Part shown: in pieces, positions 7,682 through 15,425 of the stretch | Layout: the number at the start of each line of letters is the position of its first letter | Position numbering within the stretch: position 1 is the stretch's first letter | Assembly (NCBI GenBank): GCA_021786915.1 | Contig: JAJYMP010000212.1 | Span: 1 to 15,425, forward strand | Direction of reading: 5' to 3' | Origin: Chloroflexota bacterium | GTDB taxonomy: Bacteria > Chloroflexota > Limnocylindria > Limnocylindrales > CSP1-4 | DNA: 15,425 nucleotides | The notes under the pieces: model-generated | Told to the model about the DNA's origin: nothing | Databases searched by the model: none | Seen by the model: the letters and a program-made list of their open reading frames with translations, nothing else | Program-made: the position numbers and the translations under genes

Positions 7682-8721
7682 GAGCCGATTCCTCCGACAC
7701 GGGCAGGGCCCGTGGACTCGCGGACTTGAAGCACCATCGGGACCCGAATGGTCTCGGGCGCGATGTCGCCCCCGCCGACGTCGAGCATCGCAAGCAGCCG
7801 CTCGACCGCCATCCGGCCCATCTCGGCCTTCTGCTGGGCGATCGTGGTCAGGGCAGGCACCACCCAGGAGGCGGCGGCGATGTCGTCGCAGCCCACGACG
7901 CTGATGTCGGCCGGGACGCGGATCCGGGCGGCCCGGAGCGCGCGCAGCGCGCCGATGGCGGTGATGTCGTTGTGGCAGGCGATGGCCGTCACCTCCGTGC
8001 CAGCGGCCAGGAGCTCGGACACGGCACGTTCGCCTCCGGCGAACTGCGCATCACCGCGCAGTTCGATCAGGTCGGCGGCGGGGATGCCCGCATCGCGGCA
8101 CGCCGCGCGGAAGCCCTCGACGCGGGGCTGGTCAGCGGTGATTCCCTCGAGCCCGCGGATGTACGCCATCCGGCGGTGCCCGAGCTCGATCAGGTGCTCG
8201 GCGGCCGTCCGCATGCCGGCGCGGTTGTCGCTGGTGATCACCGTGATCGGCACGTTGGCCGGTTCGGCGTTCACGACCACCACGGGCACAGGCGACTCGA
8301 CCAGCCAGCGCCAGCTCTCCTCGGCGACCTGGCTCGAGGCCACGATCATGCCGTCCACCCGTCGGTCCGCCATGAGGTCGAGGTAGTGGACGGCCCGGTG
8401 CTCGTCGAACGCGGCCGACCCGAGCAGGATCGAGTAGCCGACTGTCCTCGCGGCATCGTCCGCGGCCTGCACGAGCTCGGGGAAGAACGGGTTCTGGATG
8501 TCGGTGACGATCAGCCCGAAGGTGTTCGTGCGGCGCATCCGCAGCGACCTCGCCACGGCCGAGGGCCGGTAGTCGAGGGCCTCGACCGCGGCCATGACGG
8601 CGCCGGCCGTCTCGACCCTGGGGTTGCCGATGCCGGCGAGGACCCGGCTGACGGTGGCCGTCGACACGCCCGCCCTTCGGGCCACGTCGCGGATGGTGGC
8701 CGGCCCGACGCGGTCGCTCAT
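7678..8721 (-). CDS. LacI family transcriptional regulator
   Basis: 347-residue repressor. The N-terminal helix-turn-helix is [19 protein letters not shown] (about residues 8-26). The hinge helix [11 protein letters not shown] follows, then a periplasmic-binding-protein-like effector domain ([12 protein letters not shown] onward) typical of sugar-responsive members. It is first in a minus-strand operon and ends in an ATGA overlap with the IolE-like gene. Its 5' region carries an operator on its own promoter, so autoregulation is likely. LacI hinge helices insert at a central CpG, which fits the ATCGAT or AACGAT centres of five sites in the window. The ATG at 8721 has no clear ribosome site. 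It overlaps the stop of a 46-codon upstream frame, so coupling is possible. The effector is probably an inositol-pathway intermediate, by inference. Confidence 0.95.
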   Translation of the reverse strand: MSDRVGPATIRDVARRAGVSTATVSRVLAGIGNPRVETAGAVMAAVEALDYRPSAVARSLRMRRTNTFGLIVTDIQNPFFPELVQAADDAARTVGYSILLGSAAFDEHRAVHYLDLMADRRVDGMIVASSQVAEESWRWLVESPVPVVVVNAEPANVPITVITSDNRAGMRTAAEHLIELGHRRMAYIRGLEGITADQPRVEGFRAACRDAGIPAADLIELRGDAQFAGGERAVSELLAAGTEVTAIACHNDITAIGALRALRAARIRVPADISVVGCDDIAAASWVVPALTTIAQQKAEMGRMAVERLLAMLDVGGGDIAPETIRVPMVLQVRESTGPARVGGIGS

Positions 8722-8858
8722 GCGGGCCAGGCCGCGCCGGCGTCCTGGAGCTTTCGGTTCCGGGCCGCGAGGATCCTCGCCGCCTGCCGCGCCTGCCCCA
8801 TCCGAGCCCCTTGCCTCCGCCTGTCCTGCCGCTGTCGTGCGGGCGCAGCCCGTTCCAT
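8718..8858 (-). CDS. Possible 46-residue Arg-rich leader peptide upstream of lacI
   Basis: A 46-codon frame starts ATG just downstream of the lacI operator and ends TGA in an ATGA overlap with the lacI start. The product begins MERAAPARQRQ and is unusually rich in Arg, Ala and Gln, with no recognised domain. No Shine-Dalgarno precedes it, so translation would need a near-leaderless transcript. In high-GC DNA such frames often arise by chance. It is listed because the position and overlap would explain how lacI, which lacks its own ribosome site, is translated. Confidence 0.25.
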   Translation of the reverse strand: MERAAPARQRQDRRRQGARMGQARQAARILAARNRKLQDAGAAWPA

Positions 8859-8866
8859 CGTGCAGG

Positions 8867-8880
8867 AGTAATCGATTGCG
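8867..8880. promoter_or_regulatory. LacI-type operator O1 (lacI proximal)
   Basis: AGTAATCGATTGCG, with the palindromic core AATCGATT at 8870-8877 centred on CG. It lies immediately downstream of the putative lacI -10 box, which is ideal for autorepression. Confidence 0.8.
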
Positions 8881-8881
8881 C

Positions 8882-8911
8882 AGCCTAGTGGACGCAATGG
8901 CCCCGCGTCAA
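8882..8911 (-). promoter_or_regulatory. Putative lacI promoter
   Basis: On the minus strand, TTGACG (-35, 8906-8911), an 18-base spacer and TAGGCT (-10, 8882-8887). Operator O1 follows directly. Match quality is moderate. Confidence 0.5.
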
Positions 8912-8920
8912 GATCGGGGT

Positions 8921-8934
8921 TGGAAACGATTGCG
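8921..8934. promoter_or_regulatory. LacI-type operator O2 (central)
   Basis: TGGAAACGATTGCG is a weaker copy with an intact right half (GATTGC). Its centre is 54 bp from O1 and 33 bp from O3, about five and three helical turns, which would allow cooperative binding or looping. Confidence 0.6.
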
Positions 8935-8959
8935 CCGTATGGCTCCACTCGGCTGTAAT
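8931..8959 (+). promoter_or_regulatory. Putative promoter of transketolase pair B
   Basis: TTGCGC (-35, 8931-8936), a 17-base spacer and TGTAAT (-10, 8954-8959). The -10 box is part of operator O3 and the -35 overlaps O2, so bound repressor would block polymerase. Confidence 0.55.
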
Positions 8960-8967
8960 CGATTGCA
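8954..8967. promoter_or_regulatory. LacI-type operator O3 (transketolase B proximal)
   Basis: TGTAATCGATTGCA is the best palindrome of the set, with only one mismatched pair between half-sites. It covers the -10 region of the transketolase B promoter. Confidence 0.85.
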
Positions 8968-9031
8968 TTGTAGATCCGAATCTGGGAAGATGGAGGCGCC
9001 CCGGACCGCTCCGCCACGAGGTGTCCACCGA

Positions 9032-9940
9032 GTGTCCGCCCCGCCGCCCCGTCCCCCGGACGCCGCTGAGCCCCATGCCGAGCTCGCCGCCCTGGCGCGC
9101 CGAGGCCGCCTCCTGGTGATCGAAAGCGTGCACCGGGCCGGGGCGGGCCACGTGGGTGGGCCCCTGTCCGCGATGGACCTGCTGGTGGCGCTGTTCATGC
9201 GGGTGATGCGGGTGCGCCCAGACGAGCCCGACTGGCCGGACCGCGATCGGTTCATCCTGTCCAAGGGCCACTCGGCGGTCGGGCTGTACGCGGCGATGGC
9301 GCTGGCCGGCTACTTCCCGGTGGAGGAGCTCGCGACCTTCGACGCCGCGGGCTCGCGCCTCCAGGGCCACCCGGACGTGACGCGCCTGCCCGCACTCGAC
9401 GCCTCGACGGGCTCGCTGGGGCAGGGGATCTCGGTGGGGGTCGGCCTCGCGCTGGGGGCGAGGCTGCGCGGCCTGGGCTTCCACACCTGGGTGATGCTGG
9501 GCGACGGCGAGATGCAGGAGGGCCAGGTCTGGGAGAGCGTCCAGGTTGCAGCCAGGTACGGACTGGGCAACCTGACGGCGATCGTCGACCGCAACGGCAT
9601 GCAGCAGTACGGATGGCCGCTGCGGGCCGCCGAGGCGCATCGCGGCGACCGTCGGGACCCGTTCGGCGACGTCGGGCCGAAGTCGGTGCTCGAGGACTTC
9701 GGCTGGCGCGTCCTCGAGATCGACGGCCACGACTTCAGCCAGATCATCGATGCCGGGGAACAGGCGCGCGCCGCCGGGGCCACCACCCGGCCCACCGTCA
9801 TCCTCGCCACGACCGTCAAGGGGCGGGGGTTCAGCTTCACCGAGGGCGCCTCGTCGTGGCACGCCCGGGCGGCGACGGCCGAAGAGGTGGAGGCGGCACG
9901 GGCCGAGATGGCCCAGGGCGACGGGGGGGCGCCCCGATGA
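9032..9940 (+). CDS. Transketolase, N-terminal (TPP-binding) subunit, copy B
   Basis: 302-residue TPP-binding half of a second split transketolase, counted from the GTG at 9032. GTG was chosen because AGGTG lies nine bases upstream and the domain begins about 24 residues later. An in-frame ATG at 8990 (316 residues) is possible but has only a poorly spaced GGGAAG. Motifs: AGHVGGPLS with His40, LSKGHS (77-82 region), GDGE at 157-160 and Asn188 closing the TPP site. Compared with copy A it has an extra loop around residues 195-215, just after the TPP motif, where substrate selectivity may differ. It sits behind two or three LacI operators and overlaps the C subunit by ATGA, so it belongs to the LacI regulon. 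Confidence 0.92.
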   Translation: MSAPPPRPPDAAEPHAELAALARRGRLLVIESVHRAGAGHVGGPLSAMDLLVALFMRVMRVRPDEPDWPDRDRFILSKGHSAVGLYAAMALAGYFPVEELATFDAAGSRLQGHPDVTRLPALDASTGSLGQGISVGVGLALGARLRGLGFHTWVMLGDGEMQEGQVWESVQVAARYGLGNLTAIVDRNGMQQYGWPLRAAEAHRGDRRDPFGDVGPKSVLEDFGWRVLEIDGHDFSQIIDAGEQARAAGATTRPTVILATTVKGRGFSFTEGASSWHARAATAEEVEAARAEMAQGDGGAPR

Positions 9941-10860
9941 GCGCCGCGATGCGCGACGTCTGGGCCGACACGCTCGTCGAGCTCGCCGCGACCAACCGGG
10001 AACTGCTGGTCCTCGACGGCGACCTCGCCACATCGACCAGGGCCGACAGGTTCGCCAAGGCATACCCCGATCGCTTCCTCGAGATGGGGATCGCCGAGCA
10101 GGGGATGGTGGGCACGGCGGTCGGGCTCGCCTTGCTCGGGTTCGTGCCCTGGCTGTCCTCGTTCGCCGTGTTCTTCACCCATCGCGCCGTGGACCAGGTG
10201 CGGATGTCGATGGCCCAGACCGGGGCCAACGTGAAGATCGGCGCGGCCTACGCCGGGCTCCAGGCCGGGTTCTCGGGCCGGACACACCTCGATGTCGAGG
10301 ACCTCTCGATCATGCGCGCCATGCCCGACATGACCGTTCTGGCGCCGGCCGACGCCGCCGAGTGCGCGGCGATGGTCCGCTGGGCGACGGCGACGCCCGG
10401 GCCGGTGTACCTGCGGCTGGGGCGCGAGGCCGGGCCGGACCTGTTCGGCGCCGACTACGTGTTCGAGCCTGGACGGGTGATCCGGCTGCGTGACGGTGCG
10501 GACCTGCTCCTCGTCTCGACCGGGCAGCAGACGGCGCGGACGCTTGCGGCGGCTGACCTCCTGGCGGAGCAGGGGATCGGCGCCGGGGTGCTCCACGTGC
10601 CGTGCGTCAAGCCGGTCGACGAGACCGCGATCGCCGCCGCCGCGGCAGCAGTCCCGCTGGTGGTGACGACCGAGGAGCACACGGTGCTCGGCGGGCTGGG
10701 CGGGTTGGTGGCCGAGATCGTGACCGCGCACGAGCCGCGGCGGGTCCTCCGGATCGGGATCCAGGACACGTGGGGTGAGTCGGCCCCGAACGCCTGGCTG
10801 CTCGACCGGCACGGGCTGACCGCGGAGCGGATCGTCGAGCGGGTCCTGGCGGAGCGCTAG
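9937..10860 (+). CDS. Transketolase, C-terminal subunit (split type), copy B
   Basis: 307-residue pyrimidine-binding and C-terminal half partnering the N subunit with which it overlaps by four bases (ATGA, 9937-9940). The TPP-activating Glu is residue 54 in GIAEQ (51-55). VLAPAD and the late EEHTVLGGLGGLVAE segment are conserved with copy A. Its ATG follows a G-rich stretch that can serve as ribosome site. It is the last gene of its unit and converges on iolG. The function is two-carbon ketol transfer in sugar phosphate interconversion; the particular substrates are not evident. Confidence 0.92.
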   Translation: MSAAMRDVWADTLVELAATNRELLVLDGDLATSTRADRFAKAYPDRFLEMGIAEQGMVGTAVGLALLGFVPWLSSFAVFFTHRAVDQVRMSMAQTGANVKIGAAYAGLQAGFSGRTHLDVEDLSIMRAMPDMTVLAPADAAECAAMVRWATATPGPVYLRLGREAGPDLFGADYVFEPGRVIRLRDGADLLLVSTGQQTARTLAAADLLAEQGIGAGVLHVPCVKPVDETAIAAAAAAVPLVVTTEEHTVLGGLGGLVAEIVTAHEPRRVLRIGIQDTWGESAPNAWLLDRHGLTAERIVERVLAER

Positions 10861-10892
10861 CCGTCACCCTCACGGCGAACCGCGGGATTTGC

Positions 10893-11033
10893 CTCATCGA
10901 CGGTTGATGCCGGTATTCGAGCGTTGCCGGTGTCCACGCGGCCGCCCAATTACCTCATCTACGGCCCCCACCCGTGAGTGAGACGGTTTCGGCCCCCGAC
11001 GCCTTGCGAATACCGCTGCCAACCGTCAATGAG
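10893..11033. repeat. 27-nt imperfect inverted repeat in convergent intergenic region
   Basis: The arm 10893-10919 (starts CTCATCGACGGTTG, ends CGGTATTCG) pairs with the complement of 11007-11033 at 22 of 27 positions, across an 87-base loop. A further direct echo, CTCATCTACGG, lies at 10954-10964. It sits between the converging transketolase B and iolG genes, where a bidirectional terminator or a small palindromic element would be expected. No transposase or T-tract is seen. Confidence 0.5.
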
Positions 11034-11075
11034 CAGGATTCGTACCGGGCGATTCCGCGGCTTGCGCCCTGTGTC

Positions 11076-12068
11076 TCAGCCGACCTTGACGGCCCGCCCG
11101 GTGGCCACGCTCTCGTTGGCGGCCTCGGCGAGGACCAGCGCGGCGCGTCCGTCGGCGAAGCCCACGGCGGGCTCGCGATCCTCCTTGACAGCCGTGACGA
11201 ACTCATCGAGCTCCGCCTTGAACGCGGGCATGTAGCGCTCCAGGAAGAAGCCCAGGATCGGCCCGGCGGCCTCCGTCTCGGTCGCGGTGTTGGCGCGCAC
11301 CGTGGTCGGCGTCCAGTTGCCGGCCTCGAGCGAGCCGAGGTCGCCGAACACCTCGAGCCTCTGGTCGTAGCCGTAGGCGCAGGAACGGCTGTTGACGATC
11401 GTGGCCAGGGCGCCGCTGGCCGCGCGCATCACGATGATCGCCTGCGCGTGGTCCTTGGCCTCCTGGAACGCCTCGAGCCCGTCGTCGGAGCCCATCGCCT
11501 GGACCTCGACCATGTCGCCCAGCTGGTAGCGCGCCATGTCGAAGTCGTGGATGGTCATGTCCTTGAACATGCCGCCGGACACCGACAGGTACGACGCGGG
11601 AGGCGGCTGCGGGTCGCGCGACGTGATCCGCAGCGCGCGCACCATGCCGATCTCGCCCTTCGCGACGCGCTCCCTGACCTCCCCGAATGACGGGTCGAAC
11701 CGGCGGCAGAAGCCGAGCATGACGAACGGCGCCCGATGCTGGATCTCGGCCCAGGCCGCGTCGATCTTGGCGAGGTCGAGGTCGATGGGCTTCTCGAGCA
11801 GGACCTTCTTGTCCGCATCGACCGCGCGGCGGAGCATCTCGATGTGGGTGTTGGTCGGAGTCCCGATCACGACGGCGTCGATCGACGGGTCGGCGAACGC
11901 GTCCTCCGGGTCGAGGCTCCAGCGGGCGCCGTACTTGCCGGCGAGGGCCGTCGCGGCCGATTCGATCGGGTCGCACACCCAGACCAGCTCCGCATCGGGG
12001 TTCTCGCTGATCGAGCGGGCGTGGACCTGACCCACGCGGCCCGCCCCCAACATGGCGACGCGAAGCAT
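11076..12068 (-). CDS. iolG: myo-Inositol 2-dehydrogenase
   Basis: 330-residue Gfo/Idh/MocA dehydrogenase that oxidises myo-inositol to 2-keto-myo-inositol (scyllo-inosose) with NAD. Rossmann motif GAGRVG is at residues 8-13. The EKP motif gives Lys93. GGMFKDMTIHDFDMAR is characteristic of inositol dehydrogenases, with Asp170 and His174 matching the Lys97/Asp172/His176 triad of the Bacillus enzyme. The ATG at 12068 has AGGAGG eight bases upstream. The frame stays open further upstream, but that part has no family sequence and crosses the promoter. It is divergent from iolD, with which it shares the LacI-type operator O4. Other inositol isomers or glucose as substrates cannot be excluded. Confidence 0.93.
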   Translation of the reverse strand: MLRVAMLGAGRVGQVHARSISENPDAELVWVCDPIESAATALAGKYGARWSLDPEDAFADPSIDAVVIGTPTNTHIEMLRRAVDADKKVLLEKPIDLDLAKIDAAWAEIQHRAPFVMLGFCRRFDPSFGEVRERVAKGEIGMVRALRITSRDPQPPPASYLSVSGGMFKDMTIHDFDMARYQLGDMVEVQAMGSDDGLEAFQEAKDHAQAIIVMRAASGALATIVNSRSCAYGYDQRLEVFGDLGSLEAGNWTPTTVRANTATETEAAGPILGFFLERYMPAFKAELDEFVTAVKEDREPAVGFADGRAALVLAEAANESVATGRAVKVG

Positions 12069-12187
12069 GTGCGGTGCCTCCTGGATGCTCGTGTCGGCGG
12101 CCCGCCGCGGGCCGCCGATCGTCGGTTGACAGCCAATCCGGTGGGCGCGGGCCCTGGGACCCAGACCGGCGGGATGGCCGGGGAGGG

Positions 12188-12217
12188 TTGCGCTCCAGGG
12201 TCGCGCCGGACTAGAGT
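12188..12217 (+). promoter_or_regulatory. Putative iolD promoter
   Basis: TTGCGC (-35, 12188-12193), an 18-base spacer and TAGAGT (-10, 12212-12217), with operator O4 starting on the last base of the -10 box. The box match is weak; the arrangement parallels the other operator-linked promoters. Confidence 0.35.
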
Positions 12218-12230
12218 GTAAACGATTACC
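12217..12230. promoter_or_regulatory. LacI-type operator O4 (iolG-iolD)
   Basis: TGTAAACGATTACC, a near-perfect palindrome around GTAAACGATTAC, lies in the divergent iolG-iolD region. It is 77 bases before the iolD start and could control both directions. Confidence 0.8.
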
Positions 12231-12290
12231 GATGCCAGATGCACCAGGCGCGCGCCGTCGGCCCGCCTCGCCGCACGCAGTCGTTCCCCT

Positions 12291-12299
12291 GAGAGGAGG
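12291..12299 (+). promoter_or_regulatory. Ribosome binding site deciding the TTG start of iolD
   Basis: GAGAGGAGG, seven bases before TTG at 12307, is the strongest ribosome site near the start of the family homology. Confidence 0.75.
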
Positions 12300-12306
12300 C
12301 CACGCG

Positions 12307-14183
<1,877 letters not shown>

Positions 14184-14187
<4 letters not shown>

Positions 14188-15056
14188 GGATCGCGACCGC
14201 GGTCGTCAACTGGAACAACCCCGACATCCCCGATGTCTTCCCGTGGATGCCCTACGGTCAGGCGCTCGACCGCATGGTCGAGGCGGGCTATGACGCCACC
14301 GAGTGGGGCCCGTCGATGCCGACGGACCCGGACGAGCTCCACGAGGCGCTCACCAGCCGCGGCCTCGACCTCGTCGGCGCGTTCGTCGGGCTCGGCTTCC
14401 GCGACGCCGAGAGGCTGGAGCCCGAGCTCGAGCGGGCGCTGGGCATCGCGCGGTTCCTGGCCGCCAACGGCGCCGGGGTGCTGATCGCGGCCGAGGCCGG
14501 CGACGAAAGCCGGCGGGGCGAGGCCGGCCACGTGGACGAGTCCCGCGGCCTGACGGACGGGCAGTGGCGGAGCCTGGCGAGCGGGCTCGACGAGCTCGCC
14601 CGACGCGTGGCGCCCCTCGGCATGCGCCTGGCGTTCCACAACCACGCGGGGACGTACGTCGAGACCCCGGCCGAGATCGCGCGCCTGCTCGACGAGACAG
14701 ACGCGGCGCTCGTCGGCTGGTGCCTCGACGTCGGCCACCTCGCGTTCGGGGGCGGCCTCGCCATGGAGCTCCTCCCGAAGTACGCGGACAGGGTGAAGCA
14801 CGTCCACGTGAAGGATGTGGACGGCCGCGTCCTGGCCCGCGCCAAGGCACACGAATGGTCGTTCGGCCAGGCCCTCGCGCACTACATCTTCCCGCCGCTG
14901 GGACAAGGGATTGCGCAGATCCCCGAGGTCGTGGCAGCGCTCAAGGGCGTCGGCTACGACGGCTGGTACGTGATCGAGCAGGACACCTGCCGCGGCGACC
15001 CCACGCCGACCGCGAAGGCGAACCGCGCCTATCTCGAGGGATTGCTCGGCGCCTGA
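14184..15056 (+). CDS. iolE: Inosose dehydratase-like TIM barrel
   Basis: 290-residue xylose-isomerase-like TIM barrel, most likely 2-keto-myo-inositol dehydratase supplying the substrate of IolD. The start RIATAVVNWNNPDIPD matches the IolE opening. Putative metal-site segments follow: TEWGPS, FHNHAGTY, CLDVGHL, HVHVKDV and VIEQD. The GTG start overlaps the iolD stop (GTGA, 14184-14187) with GAGGAG upstream, so the two are translationally coupled. It is distinct from the second IolE-like protein at 6701-7681. The iolE assignment rests on coupling to iolD and overall similarity. An inosose isomerase (IolI-like) role is the main alternative. Confidence 0.85.
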
Positions 15057-15075
15057 CGCATCGGCCACCTCCGCA

Positions 15076-15095
15076 CGGCGCCCATGACGGTGCCG
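15076..15095 (+). terminator. Possible hairpin after iolE
   Basis: Seven-base stem CGGCGCC / GGTGCCG with one G-T wobble and a six-base loop, 20 bases after the iolE stop. No T-tract follows, so termination is uncertain; it may instead stabilise the message end. Confidence 0.3.
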
Positions 15096-15132
15096 GATGC
15101 GGCCCGGCTGCGACACCGGTTGCGAAACCGTG

Positions 15133-15161
15133 TTGACATGTGGACACCGCGCGACTAACGT
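15133..15161 (+). promoter_or_regulatory. Promoter of the terminal lipoprotein gene
   Basis: Consensus -35 TTGACA (15133-15138), a 17-base spacer and TAACGT (-10, 15156-15161). It is the best sigma-70-type match in the window and is followed at once by operator O5. Confidence 0.7.
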
Positions 15162-15162
15162 C

Positions 15163-15176
15163 TGCAATCGATTACG
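15163..15176. promoter_or_regulatory. LacI-type operator O5 (lipoprotein/importer)
   Basis: TGCAATCGATTACG contains the palindrome AATCGATT and lies just after the -10 box, covering the expected transcription start. Confidence 0.82.
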
Positions 15177-15273
15177 CGACGAACGCAACGGCCGAATGGA
15201 GCCCGCCACACGGCGGTGGCAGATGCGCCGGTCGGTAGTCGGCAAGGCTTTCTCACGGAGGAGTGGAAAGAAC

Positions 15274-15423
15274 ATGGCCATCAATCGAGTGGTGCGGCTC
15301 GCTGGCGCCCTGATCGCCAGCGCCGCCATCGTCGTCGGTTGCGGATCGAACGCAGCGACGCCATCGCCGGCCGCCAGTGGCGGCGGCTCGGGCACAGCGT
15401 CGGCCGTTGCGTTCGTCGCGTAA
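15274..15423 (+). CDS. Lipoprotein, likely sugar ABC transporter binding protein, cut short
   Basis: The ATG has a strong GGAGGAG (15257-15263) ten bases upstream and lies under the O5-controlled promoter. The product starts MAINRVVRLAG, with a hydrophobic helix, a lipobox ending VVGC (Cys23) and a Ser/Ala/Gly/Pro linker. It then reads TASAVAFVA and meets TAA at 15421, giving only 49 residues. The final VAFVA looks like the first beta strand of a ribose-type periplasmic binding protein, so the stop probably reflects a frameshift or sequence error at the window edge rather than a complete gene. A true tiny lipoprotein is possible. Its position under the LacI operator suggests an inositol or sugar importer starts here. 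Confidence 0.65.
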   Translation: MAINRVVRLAGALIASAAIVVGCGSNAATPSPAASGGGSGTASAVAFVA

Positions 15424-15425
15424 TC

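Noticed and set aside
5147..7729. 860-codon plus-strand open frame across the Gfo/Idh and TIM barrel genes
   Set aside because: It is the complementary-strand shadow of two genes with clear motifs; the composition is typical of antisense GC-rich frames.
12232..12306. Upstream ATG start for iolD
   Set aside because: It adds a non-conserved Arg/Pro-rich stretch, has no ribosome site and abuts the operator; the TTG at 12307 has AGGAGG and sits where homology begins.
15097..15273. Upstream start for the terminal lipoprotein
   Set aside because: It would place the promoter and operator inside the gene and bury the signal peptide.

Overview
The window is a high-GC bacterial stretch of densely packed, metabolically linked genes. 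Split transketolases, GTG/TTG starts and a lipoprotein with a long Ala/Ser/Pro/Thr linker would fit a Chloroflexota (Limnocylindria-like) or actinobacterial genome. The taxonomic guess is inference from style only. No tRNA, rRNA, CRISPR array, IS element or phage gene was recognised.

The theme is catabolism of myo-inositol or a related cyclitol/sugar. Three core inositol genes are recognisable: iolG (inositol 2-dehydrogenase, 11076-12068, minus), iolD (trihydroxycyclohexanedione hydrolase, 12307-14187, plus) and an iolE-like inosose dehydratase (14184-15056, plus). A CoA-acylating (methyl)malonate-semialdehyde dehydrogenase (mmsA/iolA type, 3539-5083) could finish the pathway. No iolB, iolC or iolJ is present. 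The locus instead has two complete split transketolase pairs (1354-2232 with 380-1357, and 9032-9940 with 9937-10860), a second IolE-like TIM barrel (6701-7681), a second Gfo/Idh/MocA oxidoreductase (5504-6622) and a 3-hydroxyacyl-CoA-dehydrogenase-family enzyme (2512-3522). Two lipoprotein starts, one at each edge (275 to beyond 1, and 15274 onward), look like the first genes of sugar ABC importers.

Layout. (1) A minus-strand operon: transketolase N, transketolase C, sugar-binding lipoprotein. (2) A divergent plus-strand pair: 3-hydroxyacyl dehydrogenase and mmsA, ending in a good hairpin terminator at 5103-5129. The divergent promoter region has tandem 12-bp repeats and an inverted repeat. 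(3) A gene-free stretch, 5130-5503, with short degenerate repeats. (4) A minus-strand operon: lacI-type repressor, IolE-like TIM barrel, Gfo/Idh oxidoreductase. (5) Divergent from it, the second split transketolase pair. (6) iolG, convergent to (5), across an intergenic region with a 27-nt imperfect inverted repeat. (7) Divergent from iolG, iolD-iolE, then a separately promoted lipoprotein gene.

Regulation can be read directly. Five copies of a LacI-type palindrome (about TGTAATCGATTRC) lie in three intergenic regions: three between lacI and the second transketolase pair, one between iolG and iolD, one before the terminal lipoprotein. Most sit on or just after a plausible -10 box. This suggests one LacI regulator, autoregulated, controlling its own operon, the second transketolase, the inositol genes and the importer. 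The first transketolase/mmsA divergon lacks this motif and carries a different repeat, so it is probably under other control.
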